Source of the DNA: an uncultured Pseudoteredinibacter sp.
GTDB lineage: Bacteria; Pseudomonadota; Gammaproteobacteria; Pseudomonadales; Cellvibrionaceae
Reading direction: 5' to 3'
Assembly: GCF_947500695.1 (NCBI RefSeq)
Contig: NZ_CANMSS010000009.1
Span: 124,001-188,000, forward strand
DNA: 64,000 bases
Below the pieces are notes generated by a model. The model was not told where the DNA came from. It made no database searches and worked only from the letters and a program-made list of their open reading frames with translations. Shown here in pieces: positions 32,447-43,600 of this stretch. Each line of letters opens with the position of its first letter. Position 1 is the first letter of the stretch. Made by a program: the position numbers and the translations under genes.

Positions 32447-35368
32447 ATGAGCCAATTGCCCCACCCGAGCTTTGAAACAATCCGCAGCGAAGCCGTGGAT
32501 TCATTAAATATTGTTGTCCACGAATACCGCCACAAGGTCACCGGTGCCCAACATATTCACATCGAAGCCGACAATAGTGAAAACGTTTTCTTGGTGGCTC
32601 TGCGCACAGTTCCTGAAGATTCAACTGGTGTCGCCCACATACTTGAACACACCGCTTTATGTGGCAGTAAGAAGTACCCGGTGCGCGATCCTTTTTTCAT
32701 GATGATTCGCCGCTCGCTCAATACCTTTATGAACGCGTTTACCAGTTCAGACTGGACGGCCTACCCTTTCGCCAGCCAAAACCGCAAAGACTTCGATAAT
32801 TTATTGGACGTTTATCTCGACGCAGTATTTTTCTCACGCCTAGACCCATTGGATTTTGCCCAGGAAGGCCACCGTCTTGAATTCGAGGAGACCCAAAACG
32901 CCGACAGTGATTTGGTGTACAAGGGCGTGGTTTACAATGAAATGAAAGGAGCAATGAGCTCCATCCCCTCACAGCTGTGGCATACGCTCTGTGAAAAGCT
33001 ATACCCAACCACCACATATCATCATAATTCAGGTGGTGACCCAGCCAAGATTACCGAGCTTAGCTATGAAGAGCTGCAAGCCTTCTACCAGAGCCACTAT
33101 CACCCGAGTAATGCCATTTTCATGACCTTTGGTGATATTCCAGCTCAAGAGCTGCAAGAGAAGTTTGAGCAACAAGCCTTGAGTCAGTTCAGCGCCTTAG
33201 ACAAAACCATCTCGGTGCCGCCGGAGCAACGCTACAATAGCCCGCAACACAGCCAGGCCAGCTACCCTTTAGATGACCCAGAAGCCGACCTAAACGATAA
33301 AACCCATATCGTAATGAGCTGGCTGCTTGGCAAAAGTACCGATCTTGCGGCCACACTCGAAGCCCAGCTACTGTCGAGTTTATTGTTTGATAACAGTGCC
33401 TCGCCATTGCAGCAAGCTTTGGAAACGACTGACCTTGGCAGCGCACCGTCTCCGCTTTGCGGACTCGATGATTCGCAATTTGAATTGAGTTTCTGCTGTG
33501 GCATCGAAGGCAGTAACCCAGAGCAAACCCAAGCCCTTGAAGACTTGGTGTTGAATGTTTTACGTCAGCTTGCTGAAAACGGTCTACCACAAGAGCAAGT
33601 TGAGGCATCCTTACATCAATTAGAGCTCCAGCAACGTGAGATTGGCGGTGATAGCTACCCCTATGGCTTACAGTTAATTTTAACGGGGCTTACCGCAGCC
33701 ACCCATCGTGGCGATGTACTGGCTCTGTTAAATCTTGAGCCAGCACTTGCCGAGCTTAGAGCAAAGGCCGAACAAGCGGACTTCGTACAGAACCTAGCGC
33801 GCCGCTTACTGCTTGATAATCAGCACCGAGTCACGCTCACCATGTCGCCTGACCCGCAGTTGGCTAAGCAAGAACTCGATGCTGAAAAGCAGAAGCTTGC
33901 GGACATCAAAGCGCAACTCAATGAAGAAGAAAAGCAGGCGATTATTGATCAAAGCCTTGCCTTACTAGAACGTCAGAACCAACAAGATGACGCATCGATT
34001 TTACCGAAAGTAGGTATCGCTGATGTTCCTGCCAGCAGCCAATATCCGAGTCCCATCAAAGACACCATTGGCGAACTGCCCTATAACCGCTACGCAGCCG
34101 GTACCAATGGTTTGGTGTATCAGCAAATAATTATTCAAACTCCACACTTGGATGAAGAGCTAATTTCCTTACTGCCCTACTACTGCATGGCGCTTACCGA
34201 GTTAGGCGTTGGAGAGCTGGATTATTTGCAAAGCCAAATGAAGCAGGCGCAAATCGTCGGTTCTATGTCAGCGTTTTCTAGCGTACGCGGTACAGTCAAT
34301 GACAGCCAAGAGATAAATGCCTATATCACTTTGTCAGCCAAGGCTTTAAGTAGAAATCATAAGGCTCTTTGCGAGTTGATGTTGGATACCTTACAAAATG
34401 TTCGCTTTGATGAGCTGCAGCGCCTACAAGAGCTCGTGGCGCATGCTAGAGCGCGTATGCAACAAAGCGTTACTGGCAATGGGCATAGCTTGGCTATGAC
34501 AGCCGCCAGTGCTGGCATTAGCCCCTGTGCTAATTTAACCCACCGTCTAACGGGTTTAGCCGGTATTCAAGCAATTAAAAACTTGGATGATAGCTTTGCC
34601 AATGAAGCTGCTTTGAAGCAATTTGCTGCACGATTACAAGAGATCCATAAAAAAGTTCTCGCTGCTAGTAAGCAATACTTACTGGTCAGCGATAAGGATT
34701 CTTTGGCTTCACTAAGCGATAATTTGCAAGCCCTATGGCCAAAACATCAAGAAGCTGGGAATAGCTCGCTGTCTCTTGATAAACAGGATTCACGCATTCA
34801 GCAAGCTTGGACGACTAACACCCAAGTTAACTTCTGTGCCAAAGCCTATCCAACCGTTGCATCCGGCCACCAAGATGCGGCAGCGTTATCTGTGTTAGGT
34901 GGCTTTTTGCGTAATGGCTTTTTGCATAGGGCTATCCGCGAACAAGGTGGTGCCTACGGTGGTGGTGCCAGCCAAGATAACAATATTGCATCGTTTAGAT
35001 TCTATTCTTATCGCGACCCTCGTTTTAGCGAAACGCTGGATGATTTTGACAAGGCGCTCGACTGGTTAGCCAACACTGAGCACGATGAGCAGGCACTAGA
35101 AGAAGCCATTTTAGGTGTGATTAGCGCCATCGATAAACCAAGCTCTCCGGCGGGCGAAGCCAAACAGGATTTTCATGCTCGCCTTCATGGCCGCAGCCCC
35201 GAGGTCCGAGAGGATTTTAGGCAGCGCATCTTGAAAGTAACGATTGCCGATTTACAGCGCGTTGCGCAAAGCTATTTAAAACCCGAGCGAGCCTCTACCG
35301 TTGTTATCTGCCCACCAGCTGGCGAAGAGACCGCCAGCCAACTTGGCTTAGAAATCATCGGCCTTTAG
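32447..35368 (+). CDS. M16C zinc metalloprotease, presequence-protease (PreP)-like
   Basis: 973 residues, full length for the M16C subfamily. The inverted zinc motif HILEH (in VAHILEHTALCGSKKYPVRDPFF, ~63-85) and the distal Glu in VVYNEMKGAMSS (~165) give the catalytic set. M16C_assoc is in the middle (~450-700), and an inactive M16 half lies at ~730-960 with REQGGAYGGGASQD, the conserved R/Y pair region. There is no signal peptide, so it is cytoplasmic. The family degrades unstructured peptides up to ~70 residues inside a closed chamber. It stands alone, with a hairpin at 35391 after it. Confidence 0.92.
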   Translation: MSQLPHPSFETIRSEAVDSLNIVVHEYRHKVTGAQHIHIEADNSENVFLVALRTVPEDSTGVAHILEHTALCGSKKYPVRDPFFMMIRRSLNTFMNAFTSSDWTAYPFASQNRKDFDNLLDVYLDAVFFSRLDPLDFAQEGHRLEFEETQNADSDLVYKGVVYNEMKGAMSSIPSQLWHTLCEKLYPTTTYHHNSGGDPAKITELSYEELQAFYQSHYHPSNAIFMTFGDIPAQELQEKFEQQALSQFSALDKTISVPPEQRYNSPQHSQASYPLDDPEADLNDKTHIVMSWLLGKSTDLAATLEAQLLSSLLFDNSASPLQQALETTDLGSAPSPLCGLDDSQFELSFCCGIEGSNPEQTQALEDLVLNVLRQLAENGLPQEQVEASLHQLELQQREIGGDSYPYGLQLILTGLTAATHRGDVLALLNLEPALAELRAKAEQADFVQNLARRLLLDNQHRVTLTMSPDPQLAKQELDAEKQKLADIKAQLNEEEKQAIIDQSLALLERQNQQDDASILPKVGIADVPASSQYPSPIKDTIGELPYNRYAAGTNGLVYQQIIIQTPHLDEELISLLPYYCMALTELGVGELDYLQSQMKQAQIVGSMSAFSSVRGTVNDSQEINAYITLSAKALSRNHKALCELMLDTLQNVRFDELQRLQELVAHARARMQQSVTGNGHSLAMTAASAGISPCANLTHRLTGLAGIQAIKNLDDSFANEAALKQFAARLQEIHKKVLAASKQYLLVSDKDSLASLSDNLQALWPKHQEAGNSSLSLDKQDSRIQQAWTTNTQVNFCAKAYPTVASGHQDAAALSVLGGFLRNGFLHRAIREQGGAYGGGASQDNNIASFRFYSYRDPRFSETLDDFDKALDWLANTEHDEQALEEAILGVISAIDKPSSPAGEAKQDFHARLHGRSPEVREDFRQRILKVTIADLQRVAQSYLKPERASTVVICPPAGEETASQLGLEIIGL

Positions 35369-35390
35369 TAAATAGCTGATAATTAACGAA

Positions 35391-35409
35391 GCGCCCGCCT
35401 AGCGGGTGC
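35391..35409 (+). terminator. Hairpin after M16C protease
   Basis: GCGCCCGC (35391-35398), a three-base loop and GCGGGTGC (35402-35409) form an 8-bp stem with one G-T pair. It lacks a clear T-run. Confidence 0.45.
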
Positions 35410-35440
35410 AAGCTCACCATTAAGCAGTAGGACCCCCTCA

Positions 35441-35830
35441 ATGTTCATTCACCAACTAGAGCCGCGCTTTGCCGAAACGGATGCGCTTGGCCACATAAGC
35501 AATACAATATTCCCCATTTGGTTTGAAGATGCACGCACGCCCGTATTTAAAATTTTCAACCCAGAAATGGATGTGCACAACTGGACCTTGATTTTAGCAA
35601 GGCAGGAAATTGACCACACAGCCCAGACGTTTATCGGTAAGAGCGTGAGCATTCAAACGGGATTGGGCAAGATTGGAAATTCTTCATTTGAAGTGATTCA
35701 AATCGCTGAGCAAGATGGTCAAGTCATCGCAAAGGGTAAAGCTATTTTGGTACATTTTGACTATGAACTTCAAAAAGCCAGCCCTATTCCTGATGACATC
35801 AGAGCGCAGCTTGAAGCCCATAAAATCTAA
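35441..35830 (+). CDS. Acyl-CoA thioesterase, 4HBT hotdog family
   Basis: 129 residues. The hotdog-fold thioesterase motif FAETDALGHISNTIFPIWFEDAR (~10-32) contains the conserved Asp and the His-x-x-N-x pattern of 4-hydroxybenzoyl-CoA thioesterase-like enzymes (YbgC/FcbC type). A single domain and no signal peptide suggest a cytoplasmic tetramer. The substrate is unknown. It is followed by a strong bidirectional terminator. Confidence 0.85.
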   Translation: MFIHQLEPRFAETDALGHISNTIFPIWFEDARTPVFKIFNPEMDVHNWTLILARQEIDHTAQTFIGKSVSIQTGLGKIGNSSFEVIQIAEQDGQVIAKGKAILVHFDYELQKASPIPDDIRAQLEAHKI

Positions 35831-35866
35831 TAATGCAAAGCAAGGGCTTAGAGCAACAATAAGAGC

Positions 35867-35899
35867 AGTAAAATAGCTGCCAATGGCAGCTATTTTACT
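35867..35899. terminator. Bidirectional terminator
   Basis: AGTAAAATAGCTGCC (35867-35881), the loop AAT and its exact complement (35885-35899) make a 15-bp perfect stem. A/T-rich outer bases serve as a T-run on either strand. It lies between the convergent thioesterase and kinase-like genes. Confidence 0.8.
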
Positions 35900-35913
35900 T
35901 GTAAAAAACTTCT

Positions 35914-36594
35914 TTAAGGCAAGCGCACCTGGAACAAGCCTCCACCGTAGGCGCCACCATTAGCTATACTTAGACTACCACAGTCGTCCTGTTTGGTGTG
36001 AAGTTCTGCAATTCTTCGGCTGCAAAAGAAATCGAGCTGGGTACTATTAAACTGCTCGGGTAACTTTTGCAACTGGGCCTGCTCAAGCATAAACTGCGGA
36101 TAACCATTGCCATCATCTGAAATCGAAATAAGTAGCTGCCCCTCGTCTTCTATTGCCGATAATTTAATGCGGCCTTGACTATACCGCGCGCAATTCACCA
36201 GGGTTTTGTAGATCAGTGAAGCAATTAACTCACTGTCGAAATACCAGCTAAAATCTTCATCACATTCCAATTCAACGTCTACGCCACGAATCTGCAAAAG
36301 CGAATCGCAATTGGCCAATTGCTCTTGCAAGATATCAATCAGGTAGTGCTCATCAACTTGAGGGACAAGGTCATTCTTAGACAGCTTATGAAACAACTGC
36401 AGCTGAAATATCTCTGTATTCAGTCTAGCAGCCTCATAGTGCAAGCTTGCATGAGTTTGTTTTTGGATGTCGTCAAGGTTTTCCTGAAGATCTGTAATCA
36501 CATCAAGCGAGCTCAGCAACATGCTTAATGAGCTTTTCATGTCCTGCACGCTAGCCGCTAAAACCTGAGGAAAACTAATATTATCATTGCTCAT
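35914..36594 (-). CDS. Histidine-kinase-like ATPase without phospho-acceptor His
   Basis: 226 residues from ATG 36594, with AGGA 8 bases upstream. The first ~85 residues form a helical dimerisation-like region, where ASVQDMKSSLSML stands at the place of a H-box; Gln is present where His would be. Residues ~100-226 are a GHKL ATPase: N-box LVNCARYS, G1 DDGNGYP, G2 GGAYGGGLFQV. There is no sensor or membrane segment. It is encoded 20 bases after the response-regulator gene's stop, in the same direction, so the two are a pair. It may be a pseudokinase that binds ATP or the regulator, or it may phosphorylate through another residue. Confidence 0.8.
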   Translation of the reverse strand: MSNDNISFPQVLAASVQDMKSSLSMLLSSLDVITDLQENLDDIQKQTHASLHYEAARLNTEIFQLQLFHKLSKNDLVPQVDEHYLIDILQEQLANCDSLLQIRGVDVELECDEDFSWYFDSELIASLIYKTLVNCARYSQGRIKLSAIEDEGQLLISISDDGNGYPQFMLEQAQLQKLPEQFNSTQLDFFCSRRIAELHTKQDDCGSLSIANGGAYGGGLFQVRLP

Positions 36595-36631
36595 GTGTAG
36601 GTCCTGTATCACTGTGGGCCCTTATACTGTT

Positions 36632-38281
36632 TTATTCAAATGAAACTCGATGGCCACCCTGGCTGATTGAGCGACAAATATCACGCAATTGCCTGAAACG
36701 CTCAAATTGAGGGTTATCCATTTCGATTCGTGCTTCTGCCGCTTGTAGCACTTTTTCACAGTGCTGCATTCTCTCTGTACTAAAGCCAAAGGCCTTTATA
36801 TGCCCAGTGTAGGCCTGCACTAGGTTGAGCATAATGCCCACGTGATTGGGGAATAGCTGCCGAGCTTGCACAAAACAATTGATCGCGTCTTCGTAAAGGT
36901 GGTTCTTATAAAAACTGATCCCTTCACGGTTAATATCCTTAACCTTCGCTTGGTTCTCTTCGCTAAGAGGCTCATCCAGAAGTATATCGAGCTTCTCCAA
37001 CGCCTTTTGATCTTTTTCGTAGAGTCTTACCAACTCACCGAGACATTGCTTTGCACGAGTATTCTCACCCAAATCGAATAAGGCATAAACCCGATCTAAC
37101 TCAGTCTCAAACTCTTGCCTACGACCGTCAGCGCCCATGTAACCCTCTGTCTGACTAAGTACTTCCTTGGCCTTTTTAGTATTACCTTGAGCTAGGTATA
37201 TACGAGATTCGATCAAACCCGTTTGTAGCTTCTCATCTTCACTCAGCTCAAAACGTCGATCCAGACTTTCGAGATTGATCAAGGCATCACGTAGGTAATC
37301 TCTACCTTCCTCGTGATCCTCATGAGACATTGCAGCGGCAGTTCGACCAAATTGCAAATGATGTTCAATATCATCGTTGCAGGAATTTGTTCCAAGACGA
37401 ACCGTTTTTCTGAATGCACCAGCAGCGGCAGCCGCATCATTATTTTTTAATGATACGTATGCCAGATCTCTATTGCGCCGCAGTGATAAAGGTGAAACTT
37501 TTACAGCCTTTTGTAATAACTGCTGTAAACCTATGCTATCCCCTTTACGTTCGTAGTCAGCAATCAAGGTGTCATAAGCCATCATGCACAAAGGGTTTTC
37601 CAAGATAATCTCTCGTAGCATCTTAGTAGAAACATCCCAGAGCCCTTGGCACTGCTTTACTTTTGCCAGTCCTACTACGGCCCAATCAACTCGGCGAGCT
37701 TCTAACACACCTTCAAAAAGCAGCTCTGCCAATGTGTAATTTTCTGTATCTATATAAAGTTGGCCAAGCAGTTTTTGGCAGGCTGTGGTATAGCGGCTAC
37801 TAGAGTCAATTAACTCTTGAAGATGGGCAATGGCCGATTCGTGATTATTTTCATCCAGAGCTTTCAAAGCTGGCATAAGAGCGTCTCGCTGAAGCAGCAT
37901 GCGCTCTAGTCGTTGCTGTAAAGCCTTGCCATTAATCGGCTTAGTAAAATAGCCATGTGGCTCAAACTCGTTCGCCGCAAGCACAACACTGCGGCTGGAT
38001 TCCGCCGAAACAAAAGCAAATAAGCTAGTTTTTGGTAACAGCTTTTCCTGCATGAGCTCTTCCAAAACCTGCTGGCCGTTTTTACCTTGACCTAAACTGA
38101 AATCGCATAGAATCACGTCATATCGACGTGATTTACAGGCTCTAACAGCCTGAGTGCCATTAACAGCCATATCGACGGCAGCAACCCCGAGGGATTGCAT
38201 TAATTTGGCTACGGTTACCCTAAAGTTATCGAAATCATCGACAACTAACATCCTTAAGGAACCATAATTGGGGTAGGACAT
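36632..38281 (-). CDS. Response regulator with REC and TPR domains
   Basis: 549 residues. REC domain at ~8-130: acidic pair DD (15-16), phospho-acceptor Asp60 (VILCDFSLG), switch Ser in FVSAES and the conserved Lys in YFTKPI. The rest (~140-545) is helical with TPR-like repeats (ALKALDENNHESAIAHLQEL, EGISFYKNHLYEDAINCFVQA). There is no DNA-binding or enzymatic output domain, so output is probably by protein contact. REC-TPR proteins of this kind are widespread in Pseudomonas-like bacteria. It is the partner of the kinase-like gene downstream. Confidence 0.88.
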   Translation of the reverse strand: MSYPNYGSLRMLVVDDFDNFRVTVAKLMQSLGVAAVDMAVNGTQAVRACKSRRYDVILCDFSLGQGKNGQQVLEELMQEKLLPKTSLFAFVSAESSRSVVLAANEFEPHGYFTKPINGKALQQRLERMLLQRDALMPALKALDENNHESAIAHLQELIDSSSRYTTACQKLLGQLYIDTENYTLAELLFEGVLEARRVDWAVVGLAKVKQCQGLWDVSTKMLREIILENPLCMMAYDTLIADYERKGDSIGLQQLLQKAVKVSPLSLRRNRDLAYVSLKNNDAAAAAGAFRKTVRLGTNSCNDDIEHHLQFGRTAAAMSHEDHEEGRDYLRDALINLESLDRRFELSEDEKLQTGLIESRIYLAQGNTKKAKEVLSQTEGYMGADGRRQEFETELDRVYALFDLGENTRAKQCLGELVRLYEKDQKALEKLDILLDEPLSEENQAKVKDINREGISFYKNHLYEDAINCFVQARQLFPNHVGIMLNLVQAYTGHIKAFGFSTERMQHCEKVLQAAEARIEMDNPQFERFRQLRDICRSISQGGHRVSFE

Positions 38282-38481
38282 AGATGATTAACTCTAAAAT
38301 CAGCAAACACTATCCGCGAGAAGCGGCTGTTTTTGTATTTTTCTATCTATTGTTATAGCACTTTTACGGAAATCTGCTTTTACATTTGTCACTTGCTCTA
38401 GGCACCGCTAAAATCTCGCCCTCAATATATCGGCCAGTTATGACTAATCTTCAGCTTGGCCCCCCAAAAAAGGTAAATTAG

Positions 38482-39249
38482 GTGTCAGATCAGCCAAAAA
38501 GCCCTAAAGCCAATAAAGAAGGCGGGCTAAGCGATCAAATTTTCGCCGAGCCATTGGCCAATATCGCCGGTTTTAAGTTCGATCAAAAGGTAGTAGATGT
38601 CTTTCCCGACATGATCAAGCGGTCTGTTCCGGGCTATGCCACAACCATCAGCATGATTGGTGATCTGGCCCAACGTTACGCCCAGAGCAACAGCTTTTGC
38701 TATGACCTAGGCTGCTCATTGGGAGCAGCGACCCTAGCCATGCGTCATCATATTCGTGCCAGCAACTGTGAAATCATCGCGATTGATAACTCAGAAGCTA
38801 TGATAGATCGCTGTCGACAGGTCATGGCGGCTGATAGCAGCGAGCTAGCTGTGAATCTGCGTTGCCAAGATTTACAAGATTGCCAAATAGAGAAGGCATC
38901 TGTAGTCGTGCTTAACTTCACGCTGCAATTTATTCCCAAACAAGAGCGCAGCCAGCTAATTCACAATATTTATCAAGGTTTACTGCCTGGCGGAGTGTTA
39001 ATTCTTTCAGAGAAAGTCCAGTTCGAAAATCCAGCTCACCAGGAGCTAATGGTTGAACTGCACCATAATTTCAAGCGCGCGAATGGTTACAGCGATCTCG
39101 AAATCGCTCAGAAACGCAGTGCCATAGAAAACGTGCTCATCCCCGAAACACTCGATGTGCACAAAGAACGATTAAGCGATGCCGGCTTTAGCAGTGCTGA
39201 TGTTTGGTTTCAGTGTTTTAATTTTGCCTCTTTAATAGCCATTAAATGA
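38482..39249 (+). CDS. cmoA: Carboxy-S-adenosyl-L-methionine synthase
   Basis: 255 residues from GTG 38482 with an AAAGG ribosome site. The N-terminus [20 protein letters not shown] and the SAM fold blocks [16 protein letters not shown] and [14 protein letters not shown] match CmoA, as do [16 protein letters not shown] and [13 protein letters not shown]. It converts SAM and prephenate to carboxy-SAM, used by CmoB for cmo5U34 in tRNA. The stop overlaps the cmoB ATG by 4 bases. Confidence 0.95.
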   Translation: MSDQPKSPKANKEGGLSDQIFAEPLANIAGFKFDQKVVDVFPDMIKRSVPGYATTISMIGDLAQRYAQSNSFCYDLGCSLGAATLAMRHHIRASNCEIIAIDNSEAMIDRCRQVMAADSSELAVNLRCQDLQDCQIEKASVVVLNFTLQFIPKQERSQLIHNIYQGLLPGGVLILSEKVQFENPAHQELMVELHHNFKRANGYSDLEIAQKRSAIENVLIPETLDVHKERLSDAGFSSADVWFQCFNFASLIAIK

Positions 39250-40217
39250 TTGAGTATTACCAAGACCTCTTAAACAGTTTAGATTCGGGCCCACTAGAAA
39301 AATGGGCCCGAATCATGCCCGTCCAAATTTCTGCCCACCTTAATGAAAAGCGTTATGGAGATTTGCCTAAGTGGCAGGCAGCTATGGCTGCCATGCCTGA
39401 AATCGAAGCTGAATACCTGAACTTTAAAGATCAGGTGCATATTGGGCTGCACGATGAGATTGATCAATATACGCAAACTCAATTGGATCAACAGTTACGC
39501 GCACTAATCCCTTGGCGCAAAGGGCCCTACCAAGTCTTCGATAGTTTTATTAACACCGAGTGGCGTTCCGACTGGAAGTGGGACCGAGTATTACCGCATT
39601 TAGCGCCCCTTAAAAATAAAACTGTATTAGATGTTGGCTGCGGCAACGGCTATCATTGCTGGCGAATGTTTGGGGAGGGTGCAAGCCGTGTCATCGGCAT
39701 TGATCCGTCACCGCGCTTTGTTGTGCAGTTTTATATGTTAAAACAGCTTATCGGAAAGGCTCCTGTCGATTTGTTGCCTATTGGCATTGAAGAATTGCCT
39801 GAAAACCTTCAAGCCTTTGACACGACATTCAGCATGGGGGTTCTCTACCACCGCCGCTCCCCCATGGATCATTTGCGAGAATTAAAAGCCACCCTAAAGC
39901 CTGGGGGGCAGCTCGTACTAGAAACACTAGTAATCGAGGGTGAACTTGGGGAATGCTTGGTACCAGAAGGACGTTATGCAATGATGAATAACGTTTGGTT
40001 TTTACCAAGCTCAGCAACACTTTTAAGCTGGATGAGGAAGTGTGGTTACAAAAATCCAAGAGTGGTCGATGAAAACACCACCAGCTGTGAAGAACAACGC
40101 AGTACCGACTGGATGTTGTTTCATTCTTTAAATGAATTCTTAGATCCCGATGATGAAAGCAAGACCGCAGAGGGGCACCCTGCTCCAAGACGAGCTGTTT
40201 TTGTTGCAGAAGTATAG
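39246..40217 (+). CDS. cmoB: tRNA U34 carboxymethyltransferase
   Basis: 323 residues, exactly the family length. It starts at ATG 39246 overlapping the cmoA stop. Motifs include [40 protein letters not shown] (SAM site), [28 protein letters not shown] and [14 protein letters not shown]. It moves the carboxymethyl group from carboxy-SAM to 5-hydroxyuridine at tRNA position 34. It forms the classic cmoAB operon. Confidence 0.96.
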   Translation: MIEYYQDLLNSLDSGPLEKWARIMPVQISAHLNEKRYGDLPKWQAAMAAMPEIEAEYLNFKDQVHIGLHDEIDQYTQTQLDQQLRALIPWRKGPYQVFDSFINTEWRSDWKWDRVLPHLAPLKNKTVLDVGCGNGYHCWRMFGEGASRVIGIDPSPRFVVQFYMLKQLIGKAPVDLLPIGIEELPENLQAFDTTFSMGVLYHRRSPMDHLRELKATLKPGGQLVLETLVIEGELGECLVPEGRYAMMNNVWFLPSSATLLSWMRKCGYKNPRVVDENTTSCEEQRSTDWMLFHSLNEFLDPDDESKTAEGHPAPRRAVFVAEV

Positions 40218-40611
40218 CCCCTGAAGCAAGGTAAATCGCGTACTTACCCATTAGGCAATTTACCTTGCTATCGAAAGTAATGGTTGACTGCTTAAACAAT
40301 ATTGCCTAGGCGCTTTTCATTAGCAATCGAAATCTTACCCGCAATAACTTCTTAGTTCGTCCCGTCACTTTTTAGTGGTTCTTTTTAGGCGTCTTACTCA
40401 ACTCATTTACTTACTTGCCATAATTATTCTTGGCACACCCACCGAAAGAATTAGAATTTCTTAACGCTCACTGAATTAGCTCATTCAGATTACGTATTTT
40501 CCCAAGAAAAGCTAGACCTTTATCACACTTTAAATAATATCTACTTGCTCGAGTCACATTCTTAAAAACAAACAAGTGCGATTAGGCTCTACGCCAAGCA
40601 GGGAACTAGAC
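40218..40611. other. Intergenic region, cmoB to Ig-like protein
   Basis: 394 bases with no credible gene. A 12-bp perfect inverted repeat, AGCAAGGTAAAT (40225-40236) with its complement at 40258-40269, is probably the cmoB terminator. The rest is AT-rich and should hold the promoter of the large gene; no sigma-70 pair stands out. The ribosome site CAGGGAA lies just before ATG 40612. Confidence 0.5.
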
Positions 40612-43600
40612 ATGGCCAATATTACCAATATCTCTGACGACTACGGTTCAATAAAAGGACAAGTGGGACAAGGAGGAGTGACCGACGATGAGTCTCTTCA
40701 ACTGCGCGGAACGGCGAAAGCAGGACAAAAGATAAATATCTATAAAGATGGAGAGCTTATCGGCACGACCAAAACCAATAAAGGTGGCATTTGGAAGTTC
40801 AATGCCAATGGCCTAGATGAAGGAGAAGCCTCCTTTACTGTCACACAAGTTAATAGTAAAGGTAAAGAATCTAACCATAGCCAATCATTTAACGTGACCG
40901 TTGATCACAGCGTCAAGATGACTGAAAACGTATCTTTGAGCAATGATCAGCAGGCCCTAATCAGTGGTCAGTCAACAACTGATGGCGACATTACCATGAA
41001 AGGTCGAGCGGAAGCTGGTGCTAACGTAGAAATCATGGATGATAATAAAGTCATCGCCACTGTAGCTGCCAATGACAAAGGCGAATGGACGGTCGATATT
41101 AAACTGGACGAAGGCGCACACAATTTAAGTACCAAAGTTACCGACCAAGCAGGTAATACCAGCAGTGTCGAAAAGATAGCGAAATTAGAGATATTAGCCG
41201 CTCAAAGTTCCCAGTTAGGGGGTAATACGAATACTAGCAGTTCTGCACCAGCGGTAGTTTTACCACCTGACACAAAGATAGTGGATGATGGCTTTCGTAA
41301 TGAAAACACACCACTTATTCGAGGTACCGCTACCCCCGGATCTAGCGTAACCATGACAGTGCAAGGGACTACCTATGGCCCAGTCACCACCGATGCTTCA
41401 GGGGTTTGGGAAATTCAGGTTACTGTGCCACTACCCGAAGGCGAATCCCTTTTTGCCGCCAAAGCCAGCAATAGTTCTGGGGATGCCTATATCGGTTATC
41501 GCATCATCATCGATACAGAAGCTCCAGACAGCCCGGCGATTGTCTACGGTGAAGACAACGTTGGGACACTACAGGACGATCTAGAACATCAAGATCACAC
41601 GGATGATGACACCCCTGCCCTCAACGGCACTGGTGAGATCGGCAGCACAATCACTATCTATAAAGAGGGCCAATTCTTTGGTTTTACCAAAGTAATCGAT
41701 GACGGCAATGGCAATGGAGTTTGGTCCTTTACTCCAACTGCAGCCTTGCTCGAAGGCAAACACAGCTTTAGCGCCTACTCCATCGATGCAGCAGGAAACC
41801 TGAGTAGTAAGAGTAATGATTTTGAAATTACTGTCGACCGTTCGATAGAAGCACCTGAAATTACTCACCTCGTAGACAATGTCGGAAAAGACAAAGGTAA
41901 AGTTAAACATCAAGACATAACCGATGACACTAAACCTGAAATCGTTGGTACCGCTGAAGCCCATGCGACAGTCACCGTATGGGTAAACGGAAAAAATATC
42001 GGTGATACCACCGCCGATAAAAACGGAAATTGGTCGATCACCGTCGCTAGCGATCTGAAAGAGGGAATGCACAAAATTAAGGCTTCTCAAACAGATCTGG
42101 CGGGCAATAGCAGCGACAAATCTGGGCAGTTTAAATTTGAAGTCGTATTGAATAGCCCACCTGAAGCCAAAGACGATAACTATAAGGTACAGGGCGAAAC
42201 CACCCTAAACGTTCTTAACAACGATAAAGACCCCGATGGGGATTCACTGACAATTACTAAAATTGTTCAACAGCCTTCCCATGGTACAGTTAGCATTACA
42301 AATGATGGCAAGCTGCTATATACCCCAGACAATAGCTTAAGCAGCGTTGTTAACGATGAAATAAAGTACAAAATCAGTGACGGCCGAGGCGGCACATCAA
42401 CGGCGACAGTTAGCCTTGAAGTTACCCCAGAACTTCCAACACCTACTATCGATCTTAAAAGTTCAAGTGATAGTGGTTGGTACGACTGGGATAATGTGAC
42501 CAACGATACCACGCCTACCCTGCAGGGTACTGCTCGCGCAAATTCCACAATTTCGCTTTACCAAAACGGCAGTAAAATCGCTGATGTGAATGTCGATAGC
42601 AACGGTGAATGGGAATACGATGTGCCCTATATTTATCATGGCAACTATGATTTTCATGTCACCAGCGAAGCATTTGGACTGAGTAGGGATTCGAGTAATC
42701 TTTCATTAACAATCGATACCCAAAACACTGCCTACTTGAATCAAGCCGGGGCTGGTATGGAGTGGCAAACCCAAGTTCTCCAATTCAGCCTGTACGCCAC
42801 CACTAGCGAAGCCGTTAGATATTCCTTAACAGGTTCTGATACTGTTTCTGGCACTTTATATTCCAGTGGCCTAACAAATGGATACGCTTTTTCAGCAAAT
42901 CATGCCTGGGGGACTTTCGGCTATATTTATGCACGCTTTGAGGATGTAGCAGGCAACATCTCCAATAGCTCTACTGCGGTTAGGTACGGAACCCCACCGC
43001 CACCTCCTCCTCCGCGCCACTGGGATCCAATCGCCGCTCTAGAAGACGGCGGCTATGTCGTAAGCTTTGCCCAGCTTTCTGACATCGAAGGCAATGGCTT
43101 TGACATCTACGCTCAACGTTATAACGCCGTTGGAGAGAAAGTCGGTGAGGCCTTCTTAGTTAACCAAGAGGAAGTTGGCAATCAAAGCCACTCAGACGCT
43201 GTAGGCCTGGATGATGGTGGCTTTGTTTTAACTTGGCAATCTGAAGATCAAGACGGTGACAAGCTAGGTGTTTATGCACGTCGATACGACGCTGATGGAC
43301 AAGCAATGGGAGACGAGATTCTTATTAATGAATTTACTCAAAGCAATCAGTCCCTAGCAGAGATTACCGCTCTAGAAGGTGCAGGTTTTGCTGTAACCTG
43401 GATGAGCGAAGAACAAGATGGTAGCGGGCTAGGCGTATTCTTGCGAATCTATGACAGTAATGGCGAGGCTATTAGTCACGACATTCAAGTTTCCGATAAC
43501 GCCTTTTCCCACCAAGTTATGTCTTCTATCACGACCCTCAGCAATGGCAATATCGTGGTTAGCTGGCAAGATCATCAATTCGGCGAAGCGGGCATTATTA

